A stretch of 58,404 nt of DNA from Pseudomonas sp. (lineage in GTDB: Bacteria > Pseudomonadota > Gammaproteobacteria > Pseudomonadales > Pseudomonadaceae), in NCBI GenBank assembly GCA_030656145.1, contig JAUSOF010000066.1, positions 1-58,404 on the forward strand, in the 5' to 3' direction. Under the pieces are notes generated by a model. The model had not been told where the DNA came from and made no database searches. It worked only from the letters and a program-made list of their open reading frames with translations. The position numbers were made by a program, and so were the translations under genes. Of the stretch, positions 28,874 to 37,603 are shown piece by piece. The stretch's first letter is position 1; every line of letters begins with the position of its first letter.

Positions 28874-29815
28874 ATGGCCGATTCCGCGTTTTTCTCCACC
28901 CTCAGCCACGAAGGCGTCCTCGCCGTTCGCGGTTCTGATGCGAGCAAACTCCTCCAGGGCCAACTGACCTGCAACCTCAATTACCTGAGCGCTACCAACT
29001 CCAGCCTCGGCGCCCGCTGCACCCCCAAAGGGCGCATGCTGTCGAGCTTCAGGATTGTCAGCGTAGCCGACGGTTTCCTCCTGGCGATGGCCAGTGAGCT
29101 GGTCGAGCCGCAACTGCTCGACCTGCAGAAATACGCCGCATTCAGCAAATCCAAACTGATCGACGAAAGTGCCGACTGGGTACGCTTTGGCCTGCAGGAC
29201 GGCGACGCCGCGCTGGCCAGCCTCGGCCTCGACCTGCCCCGCGACGCCGATAGCGTTGCCCGCACCGACGATCTACTGGCCGTGCGCCTGAGCGATGGCC
29301 GCGCCGAACTCTGGGCGCCGGCCAGCCAAGCCGAGAACCTGCACGCCCAACTGGACGCCCAGCTGGCGTACGCGCCACTCAATCAGTGGCTGCTGGCCCA
29401 GGTACGCGCCGGCATCGGCCAGGTGCTGGGTTCCACCCGCGAGCTGTTCATCCCGCAAATGCTCAACCTGCAGGCACTGGGCGGCGTCAGTTTCAAGAAA
29501 GGCTGCTACACCGGCCAGGAAATCGTCGCGCGCATGCAGTACCTCGGCAAACTCAAACGCCGGCTGTATCGCCTGGCCGTGGACGGCGAACAACTCCCCC
29601 TACCGGCAACCGAACTGTTCTCCCCCGAGCGCAACGCCAGTGCCGGCGAAGTGGTGCTGGCGGCGCACAGCGACAGCGGCTTCGAACTGCTCGCGGTCTT
29701 GCAGGAGGATGCGGTCAGTGACGGACGCATTCACCTCGGCACGCCACAAGGGCTGCCGCTCAGGCTGCTCGATCTGCCCTATACCCTGGACAGCAACCGC
29801 GAAATCCAACGCTAA
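28874..29815 (+). CDS. ygfZ: YgfZ-family folate-binding protein (iron-sulfur maturation)
   Basis: A 313-residue GcvT-like protein. The YgfZ signature is KGCYTGQEIVARMQYLGKLKRRL (family landmark near residue 210), with the conserved Cys in K-G-C-Y-x-G-Q-E. In E. coli YgfZ binds tetrahydrofolate and supports a subset of iron-sulfur enzymes, including MiaB-dependent tRNA modification. It starts with MADSAFFSTLSHEGVLAVRG. It is transcribed away from sdhE and just ahead of an HDOD gene. Confidence 0.92.
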   Translation: MADSAFFSTLSHEGVLAVRGSDASKLLQGQLTCNLNYLSATNSSLGARCTPKGRMLSSFRIVSVADGFLLAMASELVEPQLLDLQKYAAFSKSKLIDESADWVRFGLQDGDAALASLGLDLPRDADSVARTDDLLAVRLSDGRAELWAPASQAENLHAQLDAQLAYAPLNQWLLAQVRAGIGQVLGSTRELFIPQMLNLQALGGVSFKKGCYTGQEIVARMQYLGKLKRRLYRLAVDGEQLPLPATELFSPERNASAGEVVLAAHSDSGFELLAVLQEDAVSDGRIHLGTPQGLPLRLLDLPYTLDSNREIQR

Positions 29816-29855
29816 CCATACTGCACCTGCAGCCGATGACCGAAGAGATCTACCC

Positions 29856-30692
29856 ATGAGCAAGCTTGCCGACAAAGTCCAACAGGAACTGATCAAGGCC
29901 ATCGACAACGATGACCTGGTACTGCCCACCCTGCCAGAGGTCGCCCTGAAAGTTCGTGAAGCGGCAGAAGACCCGGACATCGGCATTCCGCAGATCAGCA
30001 AGGTCATCGGCAACGATGCGGCACTGACCGCCCGCATCATCAAGGTTGTGAACAGCCCATTGCTGCGCACCAACAAGGAAATCACCGACCTGCAGATGGC
30101 CGTCAGTCGTCTGGGCATCAACTACACCTGCAACCTGGCGACCGGCCTGGCAATGGAGCAGATGTTCCAGGCCACCTCGGACATAGTCGACCGCAAAATG
30201 CGCGAAGTCTGGAACAAGAGCACGGAAATTGCCGGGATCTGCCATGTACTGTGCAAACACTACACCCGCCTGATGCCGGATCAGGCGACCCTCGCCGGCC
30301 TGGTTCACCAGATTGGCGTATTGCCGATCCTGACTTACGCCGAAGAGCACAACGAACTGCTGTCCGACTCGATCAGCCTCAACCACGTTATCGAGCAGAT
30401 TCACCCGCTTATCGGCGACAAGATCCTGCGGGCCTGGGACTTCCCCGAGCTAATCGCCATGGTGCCGAGTCAACACCTGGACTTCACCCGCGACAGTGCC
30501 AAGGTCGACTACGTCGACATCGTCCAGGTTGCCATCCTGCAGAGCTACCTCGGCAGCCAGCACCCTTACACCCAGCTGGATTGGAGCCAGATCCCGGCAT
30601 TCCGCAAACTGGGCCTGGACCCGCACCAGAACCTGAATGACAACGAAGACCTCTCAGCCGCCATGGAAGCGGCCATGGGCATGCTGCAGTAA
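29856..30692 (+). CDS. HDOD domain protein
   Basis: A 278-residue protein made of one HDOD domain, related to HD phosphohydrolases but usually without the catalytic His/Asp set. Recognisable parts are LPTLPEVALKVREAAEDPDIGIPQISKVIGNDAALTARIIKVVNSPLL and LAGLVHQIGVLPI (family landmarks). HDOD proteins often act in signalling, motility or cyclic-di-GMP pathways; no specific role can be read here. It follows ygfZ after 40 bp. A REP pair lies behind it. Confidence 0.9.
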   Translation: MSKLADKVQQELIKAIDNDDLVLPTLPEVALKVREAAEDPDIGIPQISKVIGNDAALTARIIKVVNSPLLRTNKEITDLQMAVSRLGINYTCNLATGLAMEQMFQATSDIVDRKMREVWNKSTEIAGICHVLCKHYTRLMPDQATLAGLVHQIGVLPILTYAEEHNELLSDSISLNHVIEQIHPLIGDKILRAWDFPELIAMVPSQHLDFTRDSAKVDYVDIVQVAILQSYLGSQHPYTQLDWSQIPAFRKLGLDPHQNLNDNEDLSAAMEAAMGMLQ

Positions 30693-30725
30693 AGCGCAGA
30701 GACATGGGGTGGCCTGTGGGTACCT

Positions 30726-30790
30726 GTAGGAGCGGCGGGGACGCCCAGTCCCATGGCGCGATGGGTTTCGCGGGCATGGCCCGCTCCTAC
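30726..30790. repeat. REP pair (BIME) behind the HDOD gene
   Basis: GTAGGAGCGG at 30726 and GCGGGCATGGCCCGCTCCTAC at 30770-30790 form inverted REP copies. The second matches the copy at 48514-48534. It lies between convergent genes (HDOD gene and tctE), a usual place for REPs. Confidence 0.75.
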
Positions 30791-30841
30791 ATAAATTTTC
30801 ATAACCCATAAAATCAATGTGATACGGGTTTCTTGATAAGA

Positions 30842-30888
30842 GCCTGAAAAATATCGGGCGCTGTCGCGAGAGCTTTTTTCACACCTTC
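30842..30888. repeat. Stop-proximal palindromic element behind tctE
   Basis: On the minus strand, directly after the tctE stop, GTGAAAAAAGCTCTCG leads into GCGCCCGATATTTTTCA, an imperfect palindrome. The same element follows the lapE stop (55214-55255) and a half copy follows the hrpA stop (about 1612-1638). It may act as a terminator or protect mRNA 3' ends. Confidence 0.6.
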
Positions 30889-32280
30889 TCAGCCAGCCTC
30901 GACGGCAAATTCCACCCGCACCAGCAAGCCCTGCGGCAGGGCCTGATGCAGGCTGATGCGCGCCTGGTGTGCGCGACAGATCTCACCGACGATGGCCAGG
31001 CCCAGGCCCGCGCCAGAGGCCTGCACACCGCGCCGATAAAAGCGTTCGAAGACCTTCTCGTGTTCCTCTGCAGGAATTCCCGGGCCATCGTCCTGGACCT
31101 CCAGAATGCCTGGCGCCAGCACCCGCAGGATCACATTGCCGCCGGCCGGGGTATGCGCCAGGGCGTTATCCACCAGGTTGCACAACAACTCATTGAGCAG
31201 GGTCGGCTCGCCGCGCAGCCACACCGGTTGCTCGGCCTCCAGCGCCAAGGCAATTCCGCGGGCGTGGGCCAAAGGCGCCAACGCCAGCCCCAGCTCACGG
31301 GCCAACTGGCTGAGGTCCAGCTGTTGTGCGCCACCCTCGGCAATCGCCCGCGCCCCACTTTCGATGCGCGCCAGCGAAAGCAATTGATTGGCCAGCTGAG
31401 TCAGCCGGTCGGTATTCTGCGCCGTCTCCTCCAGGGTGCTGCGCCAGGCGGTCGGTTCCTGCGCACGCAGACCCAACTCGACCCGCGCCTTGAGCGCCGC
31501 CAAGGGCGTACGCAGTTCGTGGGCTGCATCGGCGATGAATTGCGACTGACGCTCGAACAGGCCACGCAGACGCTCATTGAACTGATTCAAGGCACTCACC
31601 AACGGACGCAACTCGCGTGGCAGTTCGGCATCCGGAAGCGGCCGTAGATCGTCGCTGGCACGCGCGGCCACAGTGCGCCGTAACAGTTCCAGCGGGCGTA
31701 ACGCGGCACTCACCGCCAGCCACACCAGCAGCAGTGCGCTGCACGCCAGCAAACCCATGCGCCACAGCGTGCCAACCAGCAACTCATGGGTCATGCGTTC
31801 ACGCGCGCCCAGGGTTTCGGCCACTCGGATCTCGGCCATGCCATTGAGCAGTGGCTCGCTGACCGGTTGTAGCAGGCTGACCACGCGCACCCCCTGACTG
31901 CGGTAGGTGCCATCGTAGAAACGCGCCAGCGCCGGGTAATCGTCGGTACGCGGAGTGCCTGGAGGCGCAGCCGGCAGATCGTCGTAACCGGACACCAGAT
32001 GCCCATGCAGATCCAGCACTTGGTAGTAGATACGCCCAAGGCTGTCGTAGGCGAAGGTGTCCAGGGCGACATAGGGCACATTAGCCTTGAGCCTGCCATC
32101 ATCAGCATACAGACCCTGGGCGATCGCCCGTGCCGACGCCAGCAGGGTGCGGTCATAGGCGGTGTCGGCGGCGCTCCGGGCACTCCAGTAAGCACTCAAA
32201 CTGCTCACAACCAGAATCAGCGTCAACAGCAGCGCCAGACGCCGCAGCAGCCGCCCGCGCAGGCTACCGACTTCAGCCAT
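30889..32280 (-). CDS. tctE: Sensor histidine kinase TctE
   Basis: A 463-residue inner-membrane kinase. One membrane segment lies near residues 14-32 and a second near 175-195, bracketing a periplasmic sensor of about 140 residues. The phosphorylated His254 is in DAAHELRTPLAALK. The ATPase domain has NLVDNALAHTP, DDGPGIP and GAGLGLAIV. It pairs with TctD and probably senses citrate or other tricarboxylates. The start MAEVGSLRGRLLRR (ATG at 32278-32280) removes an unlikely 51-residue extension. The stop runs into a palindromic element. Confidence 0.92.
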   Translation of the reverse strand: MAEVGSLRGRLLRRLALLLTLILVVSSLSAYWSARSAADTAYDRTLLASARAIAQGLYADDGRLKANVPYVALDTFAYDSLGRIYYQVLDLHGHLVSGYDDLPAAPPGTPRTDDYPALARFYDGTYRSQGVRVVSLLQPVSEPLLNGMAEIRVAETLGARERMTHELLVGTLWRMGLLACSALLLVWLAVSAALRPLELLRRTVAARASDDLRPLPDAELPRELRPLVSALNQFNERLRGLFERQSQFIADAAHELRTPLAALKARVELGLRAQEPTAWRSTLEETAQNTDRLTQLANQLLSLARIESGARAIAEGGAQQLDLSQLARELGLALAPLAHARGIALALEAEQPVWLRGEPTLLNELLCNLVDNALAHTPAGGNVILRVLAPGILEVQDDGPGIPAEEHEKVFERFYRRGVQASGAGLGLAIVGEICRAHQARISLHQALPQGLLVRVEFAVEAG

Positions 32281-32296
32281 CGGGCGCCTCCAACCC

Positions 32297-32968
32297 TCAG
32301 TCACCGACTGCCTCCAACAAATAACCCAGACCACGGAAGGTGACGATGCGTGCGCCGCTGCCCTCGAGCTTCTTGCGCAGACGATGGACGTAGATCTCGA
32401 TCGAGTCGGCGCTAGCCTCTTCGTCCAGGCCAAACACCTGGGCCGCCAGTTGTTCCTTGCTCATCACCCGTCCCGGCCGGGCAATCATGGCTTCCAGCAC
32501 TGCCTGCTCGCGCGAGGTCAGGCTAAGGCTTTCGCCTCTTGCGCTGAAGCGCCGGGTACCCAGGTCGTAGACCAGCTGGCCGCAGCGCTGCTGCTGCTCG
32601 CCGCCCAGCACGCTGCGTCGCAGCAGCGCCTTGACCCGCGCTTCCAGCTCGCTCAATTCGAAGGGTTTGGCCAGGTAATCATCGGCGCCGAGGTTAAGGC
32701 CATGCACGCGATCCTTGACCTCGCCACGGGCGGTCAGCATCAGCACCGGCAGGGTCTTGCCCCGCTCACGCAAGCGCGCCAGCACCTGGAAACCATCGAG
32801 ACGTGGCAAGCCGATATCGAGAATCGCCAGGGCGTACTCCTCGCTAGCCAAGGCCAGGTCGGCGGCCACGCCGTCATGCAGAACGTCCACCGTCCAGCCG
32901 GCGCTTTTAAGGGCCTGGGCTACGCTCGCCGCCAACTGCGGATGGTCTTCGACCAGCAGAATTCGCAC
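32297..32968 (-). CDS. tctD: Response regulator TctD (OmpR family)
   Basis: A 223-residue OmpR-type regulator. The receiver domain has phospho-acceptor Asp51 (AILDIGLPRLDG) and Lys in YLAKPFELSEL; the C-terminal winged helix has DSIEIYVHRLRKKLEGSGARIVTFRGLGYLLEAV (family landmark). A GTG start at 32966-32968 (VRILLVEDHPQL) is spaced five bases from GGAGG; an ATG four codons upstream is the alternative. It lies 16 bp before tctE and is divergent from opdH. Tandem repeats in the shared control region are its likely target. Confidence 0.93.
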   Translation of the reverse strand: MRILLVEDHPQLAASVAQALKSAGWTVDVLHDGVAADLALASEEYALAILDIGLPRLDGFQVLARLRERGKTLPVLMLTARGEVKDRVHGLNLGADDYLAKPFELSELEARVKALLRRSVLGGEQQQRCGQLVYDLGTRRFSARGESLSLTSREQAVLEAMIARPGRVMSKEQLAAQVFGLDEEASADSIEIYVHRLRKKLEGSGARIVTFRGLGYLLEAVGD

Positions 32969-33098
32969 CGCCACCTCCATCCAGATTCGAGTCAGACAAT
33001 CACTATCGGCCACGCAGCCCGGGCCGCAGTTTACAGGCGCGCGGCGACCTGTGATCAGCAAAATGCCGGCGCGCAACCAGCGCAAAAAAATTCAACGC

Positions 33099-33120
33099 TG
33101 AAAGCTTGGTGAAAGCTTGA
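33099..33120 (+). promoter_or_regulatory. Candidate TctD binding site
   Basis: Two tandem 11-bp repeats, TGAAAGCTTGG and TGAAAGCTTGA, differ at one position. The 11-bp period and their location about 100 bp before opdH fit tandem binding of an OmpR-type dimer. The site lies in the tctD-opdH divergent region. Confidence 0.6.
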
Positions 33121-33216
33121 CCTCATAGGATCAGCGCCAGGTGGCTCGATCCACCTACCTGAACGGCCTGCACTGTGGTGTGCAGCCGTGACAAAAACAA
33201 CAATGGAGACCACACG

Positions 33217-34488
33217 ATGCCCATCGCATCACGTCAGGCACTGCTGCCTGCAAATCTGCTTAGCCTAGCCGTAACCGCGGCATTGCTCGCGCCTGCTGCC
33301 CACGCCGCGTTTGTCGAAGACAGCAAGGCCAGTCTGTCCTCAACTAATATCTACCTGAACCGTGATTTTCGCGAAGGCACTAGCGCCCAGCAGAACAAGC
33401 GCGAAGAGTGGGGCCAGAGTTTCCTCCTCGATATTCAGTCCGGCTATACCGAAGGCACTGTAGGCTTCGGCCTGGATGCCCTGGGCATGCTCGGCGTCAA
33501 GCTCGACTCCGGCGGCGGTCGCACCGGCACCGACCTGTTGCCGGTACAGGATGACGGCGGCACTCCGGACACCTTCGGGCGCCTGGGCCTGACCGCCAAG
33601 ATCAAAGCCTCCAACACCGAACTGCGGTATGGCTCGCACATCCCCGAACTGCCGGTGGTCAAGGCCAGCGACAGCCGCCTGCTGCCCCAGGTGTTCGAAG
33701 GCGGCCTGCTGACCTCCAGCGAGCTGGATGGCCTGACCTTCACCGGCGGGCGTCTGGACAAGGTCATCGACCGCGCCTCGACCAACGCCGAAGACCTGGT
33801 GCTCAACAGCAAGAACCGCCGTTTCGCTGCGGGTGTAACGGCCGATCACCTGGACCTGGTCGGCCTCGACTACCAGTTCAACAAGAACCTCAAAGGCCGC
33901 TACTTCCATGCCGAGCTGGATGACATCTACCGGCAGAACTTCTTCAACCTGCTCGCCAGCTACCCCATGGGCGGCGGCACCCTGGCCGCCGATCTGCGCC
34001 TGATGCTCAGTGACGACACCGGCGCGGCGAATGCCGGCAAGGTCGACAACCGCGCGCTCAACGGCATGTTCAGCTACGCCCACAGTGGCCACAAGGTCAG
34101 CCTCGCCTACCAGAAAATGAGCGGCGACACCGGCTACGCCTACCTCGACGGCAGCGACCCTTACCTGGTCAACTTCGTCCAGATCAATGACTTCGCCAAC
34201 GCCGACGAGCGCTCCTGGCAGGCCCGTTACGACTACAACTTCGCCAGCCTCGGCCTGCCTGGCCTGAGTTTCAACACCCGTTACGTCAAAGGCAGCGATG
34301 CACAGATTGCCGGCAGCAATGCCACCGGCGGCGAGTGGGAACGCGACATCGAACTCAAGTACGTGGTGCAGAGCGGCGCACTTAAAGATGTCTATGTACG
34401 CCTGCGCAACGCCAGTTTCCGTTCTGACTTTGCCCGCGATGCCGACGAGAACCGTGTGATTGTCGGCTACACGCTGCCGATCTGGTAA
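33217..34488 (+). CDS. opdH: OprD-family porin OpdH (tricarboxylate uptake)
   Basis: A 423-residue outer-membrane porin with a signal peptide ending APAAHA (about residue 29). Alternating beta-strand pattern, the OprD opening DFREGTSAQQNKREEWGQSFLLD and closing NRVIVGYTLPIW with the C-terminal aromatic residue define the family. P. aeruginosa OpdH takes up cis-aconitate and other tricarboxylates. Its place before tctCBA and opposite tctDE supports that role. The ATG at 33217 follows AATGGAGACC. Confidence 0.92.
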   Translation: MPIASRQALLPANLLSLAVTAALLAPAAHAAFVEDSKASLSSTNIYLNRDFREGTSAQQNKREEWGQSFLLDIQSGYTEGTVGFGLDALGMLGVKLDSGGGRTGTDLLPVQDDGGTPDTFGRLGLTAKIKASNTELRYGSHIPELPVVKASDSRLLPQVFEGGLLTSSELDGLTFTGGRLDKVIDRASTNAEDLVLNSKNRRFAAGVTADHLDLVGLDYQFNKNLKGRYFHAELDDIYRQNFFNLLASYPMGGGTLAADLRLMLSDDTGAANAGKVDNRALNGMFSYAHSGHKVSLAYQKMSGDTGYAYLDGSDPYLVNFVQINDFANADERSWQARYDYNFASLGLPGLSFNTRYVKGSDAQIAGSNATGGEWERDIELKYVVQSGALKDVYVRLRNASFRSDFARDADENRVIVGYTLPIW

Positions 34489-34517
34489 TCCACAATAAGA
34501 ATCTAGAGGAACCACCC

Positions 34518-35498
34518 ATGAAAACTGCCTTTACCCGTATCGCCCTGGCCACCGCCTGCATGGCCTTCGCCGGTCAACTGCTGGCCGCCGAACCCAAGCG
34601 CCCCGAGTGCATTGCCCCGGCCAAGCCCGGTGGCGGCTTCGACCTGACTTGCAAACTGGCGCAAAGCGGCTTGAAAGATGGCGGCCTGCTGAAAAAACCA
34701 ATGCGCGTCACCTACATGCCCGGCGGTGTCGGCGCGGTGGCCTATAACGCGGTGATCGCCCAGCGCGCCGCTGACCCAGGCACCATTATCGCCTTCTCCA
34801 GCGGCTCCCTGCTCAACCTGGCCCAGGGCAAGTTTGGTCGCTACGACGAGACCGGCGTGCGCTGGCTGGCGGCGGTGGGTACCGACTACGGCGCCATCAC
34901 CGTGCGTGCCGACTCGCCTTACCAGACGCTCACCGACCTGGTCGAAGCGCTGAAGAAAGACCCGTCGAGCATCGTCTTCGGCGCGGGCGCCACCATCGGC
35001 GGCCAGGACTGGATGCAGACCGCACTGATCGCCCGCCTGGCCGGTATCGATCCGAAGAACCTGCGTTATGTCGCCTTCGAAGGCGGCGGCGAAACCCTCA
35101 CGGCCATGCTCGGCGGCCACGTACAGGTAACCAGCAGCGGCCTCGGTGAAGTCACCCCGCAACTGGAAGCGAAGAAGGTACGCATTCTCGCGGTACTCTC
35201 CGATGAGCGCCTGCCGGGCAAGCTGGCCGAAATCCCCACCGCCAAGGAGCAGGGCTACGACATCAGCTGGCCGGTAATCCGCGGCTTCTATGTCGGCCCC
35301 GAGGTCAGCGACGCGCAGTACGACTGGTGGAAACAGCAGTTCGACACCCTGCTCGCCAGCGAAGACTTCGCCAAACTGCGTGAACAACGCGACCTGCTGC
35401 CACTGTCGGTGACTGGCGATGAACTGCAAGCCCTGGTCTTCAAGCAAGTCGAAGAATACAAGGTGCTGGCCGATGCCTTCGGCCTGATGCAGGAGTAA
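34518..35498 (+). CDS. tctC: Tricarboxylate-binding periplasmic protein TctC
   Basis: A 326-residue solute-binding protein of the Bug/TctC family. A signal peptide (residues 1-24, ending GQLLAA) precedes a two-lobed domain. PGGGFDLTCKL, PGGVGAVAYN and FEGGGETLTAMLGGHV are family motifs. It delivers citrate-type substrates to the TctAB permease. The start follows GAGGAACCACCC. It lies 30 bp after opdH. A 92-bp repeat separates it from tctB. Confidence 0.95.
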   Translation: MKTAFTRIALATACMAFAGQLLAAEPKRPECIAPAKPGGGFDLTCKLAQSGLKDGGLLKKPMRVTYMPGGVGAVAYNAVIAQRAADPGTIIAFSSGSLLNLAQGKFGRYDETGVRWLAAVGTDYGAITVRADSPYQTLTDLVEALKKDPSSIVFGAGATIGGQDWMQTALIARLAGIDPKNLRYVAFEGGGETLTAMLGGHVQVTSSGLGEVTPQLEAKKVRILAVLSDERLPGKLAEIPTAKEQGYDISWPVIRGFYVGPEVSDAQYDWWKQQFDTLLASEDFAKLREQRDLLPLSVTGDELQALVFKQVEEYKVLADAFGLMQE

Positions 35499-35516
35499 AA
35501 CGCCAACACCCAGAAC

Positions 35517-35608
35517 GTAGGATGGATCGGGCCGCGCAGGTTGAACGCAGCGATACCCATCAATGATTTGCCTGCGCGACGGGTATCGCGAGGCTCAACC
35601 CATCCTAC
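35517..35608. repeat. GTAGGATGG-type palindromic repeat inside the tct operon
   Basis: Imperfect inverted arms GTAGGATGGATCGGGCC and GGCTCAACCCATCCTAC bracket inner arms CGATACCCAT and GGGTATCG. A related copy is at 16595-16716. It lies between tctC and tctB, where a stem-loop could stabilise the abundant tctC mRNA. Confidence 0.75.
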
Positions 35609-35649
35609 GGTTCCTCGGTCTTCCCTGACCCTTGACTAGGTAACCCACC

Positions 35650-36093
35650 ATGTACGTCCGCCTGTTCGCTGCGATCTGGCTGCTTTTCTGTGCCGGTCTC
35701 GCCGTCCTCGCCTGGGGTTTCCAGGCGCCGTTTGCCTATGACCCGGTTGGCCCCCGCGCCTACCCGTTGTTACTGCTGAGCCTGATGGCTGCCGGTGCAG
35801 CTTGGCTGATTGCCAAGCCCGACCTGCTCGAGCAAGTACTCAACCCCCGTGCGATAAAGCGAGCCTGCCTGTGCACCGCCACCCTGCTTGCCTACGCCCT
35901 ACTGTTTGAACCGCTTGGTTTCATCCTTAGTACCGCTCTGGCCACCTTCACCCTTGGCCTGTTGTTCACCGGACGCCTGCTGCCCTGCGCCCTGAGCGGC
36001 ACACTACTGGGCGTCCTGCTGTACGGCCTGTTCGACCTGCTGCTGGACGTGCCTTTGCCGCTGGGCCTGCTTACCGTCTTCGTGGAGAATTGA
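35650..36093 (+). CDS. tctB: Tricarboxylate transporter small membrane subunit TctB
   Basis: A 147-residue membrane protein with four predicted membrane segments (about residues 5-25, 36-54, 75-100 and 108-140). It contains YDPVGPRAYPLLLLSLMAAGAAWL, typical of TctB. It forms the permease with TctA; transport is driven by an ion gradient. One base separates it from tctA. Confidence 0.92.
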   Translation: MYVRLFAAIWLLFCAGLAVLAWGFQAPFAYDPVGPRAYPLLLLSLMAAGAAWLIAKPDLLEQVLNPRAIKRACLCTATLLAYALLFEPLGFILSTALATFTLGLLFTGRLLPCALSGTLLGVLLYGLFDLLLDVPLPLGLLTVFVEN

Positions 36094-36094
36094 T

Positions 36095-37603
36095 ATGGAA
36101 ACGCTGAATTTCTTGATGCAGGGTTTCGACGTCGCCACCCGACCGGAAAATCTGATGGTCGCCCTGTTTGGTGCCTTCGTCGGCACCATAGTGGGTATGC
36201 TGCCAGGGCTAGGCCCGATCAACGGCGTGGCCCTCCTGTTGCCGCTAGCCTTCGCGCTCGGCCTGTCACCGGAAACCTCCCTGATCCTGCTCGCCGCCGT
36301 CTACCTCGGCTGCGAATACGGCGGACGCATCTCCGCCATTCTACTCAACGTACCAGGCTGCTCAGCCTCGGTGATGACCACCCTCGACGGGAATCCGCTG
36401 GCGCGCCAAGGCAAGGCCGGCATCGCCCTGTCGCTATCGGCGGTCAGTTCCTTCACCGGCAGTATCATCGCCACCTGCGGCGTGGTGCTGTTCGCACCGA
36501 TCCTGGCCAAGTGGGCAGTGGCCTTCGGCCCGGCCGAGTACTTCGTGCTGATGATCTTCGCCATCGCGTGCCTCGGCGGCATGGTCGGCGACAAGCCGGT
36601 CAAGACCCTGTTGGCTGCCCTGATCGGCCTTTCACTGGCAACAGTGGGCGTGGACTCGACCACCGGCGTTTACCGCTTCACCTTCGGCAGCGTCAGCCTG
36701 TCCGACGGCATCCAGTTCATCATCGTGGTGATCGGCTTCTTCAGTGTCAGCGAAATCCTGATGATGCTGGAGAAGACCCACAGCGGCCAGCAAGTGACCA
36801 AGGCTGGCGGGCGCCTGATGTTCAACTTCAAGGAGTATTGCTTCACCTTCTGGACCATGATCCGCAGCTCGCTCGCCGGCTTCGTCATCGGCGTGCTGCC
36901 GGGTGCCGGCGCGACCATCGCCAGCGCCATGACCTACATGACCGAAAAACGCATGGCCGGTGCCAGCGGCAAGTTCGGCGAAGGCGACCTGCGCGGCCTG
37001 GCCGCACCGGAAGCGGCCAACAACGCCTCGGCCTGCGGCTCGCTGATCCCCATGCTGACCCTGGGCGTTCCTGGCTCGGGCACCACTGCGGTAATGATCG
37101 GCGCCCTGACCCTGTACAACATCACCCCCGGCCCGTTGCTGTTCGAACAGCAGCCGGATGTAGTCTGGGGCCTGATCGCCTCGCTGTTCATCTGCAACGT
37201 GATCTTGCTGGTAATGAACCTTCCGCTGGTCGGCCTGTTCTCCCGCATGCTCAGCGTACCCAACTGGGTGCTGGTGCCGGCGATCACCGCGATCAGCATG
37301 GTCGGCGTCTATGCGGTGCACAGCACCACCTTCGACCTGGTACTGATGATCGGCCTCGGCGTGTTCGGCTATATCCTGCGCAAACTGGACTTCCCGTTGT
37401 CGGCGGTGATCTTAGGCTTCGTGCTCGGCGAGCTCATGGAAGACAACCTGCGCCGTGCCCTGTCGATCTCGGCAGGTGAACTGAGTATCCTCTGGAGCAG
37501 CCCGATCAGCCTCGTCATTTGGGCACTGACCGCACTGATGCTTGGCATGCCAGCCCTGCGCTGGTGGCGTGCGCGGCGCATCGCTCGAGTAGTTAATGCT
37601 TAA
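36095..37603 (+). CDS. tctA: Tricarboxylate transporter large permease subunit TctA
   Basis: A 502-residue polytopic permease. The two family repeats contain GMLPGLGPINGVALLLPLAF (about residues 32-51) and GVLPGAGATIASAMTYMTEKRM (about residues 266-287); PEAANNASACGSLIPMLTLGVPGSGTTAVMIGAL is also characteristic (family landmarks). It imports citrate and related tricarboxylates with TctB and TctC. Its 3' end overlaps the AbrB-family gene by 8 bp, so the latter belongs to the same operon. Confidence 0.96.
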   Translation: METLNFLMQGFDVATRPENLMVALFGAFVGTIVGMLPGLGPINGVALLLPLAFALGLSPETSLILLAAVYLGCEYGGRISAILLNVPGCSASVMTTLDGNPLARQGKAGIALSLSAVSSFTGSIIATCGVVLFAPILAKWAVAFGPAEYFVLMIFAIACLGGMVGDKPVKTLLAALIGLSLATVGVDSTTGVYRFTFGSVSLSDGIQFIIVVIGFFSVSEILMMLEKTHSGQQVTKAGGRLMFNFKEYCFTFWTMIRSSLAGFVIGVLPGAGATIASAMTYMTEKRMAGASGKFGEGDLRGLAAPEAANNASACGSLIPMLTLGVPGSGTTAVMIGALTLYNITPGPLLFEQQPDVVWGLIASLFICNVILLVMNLPLVGLFSRMLSVPNWVLVPAITAISMVGVYAVHSTTFDLVLMIGLGVFGYILRKLDFPLSAVILGFVLGELMEDNLRRALSISAGELSILWSSPISLVIWALTALMLGMPALRWWRARRIARVVNA

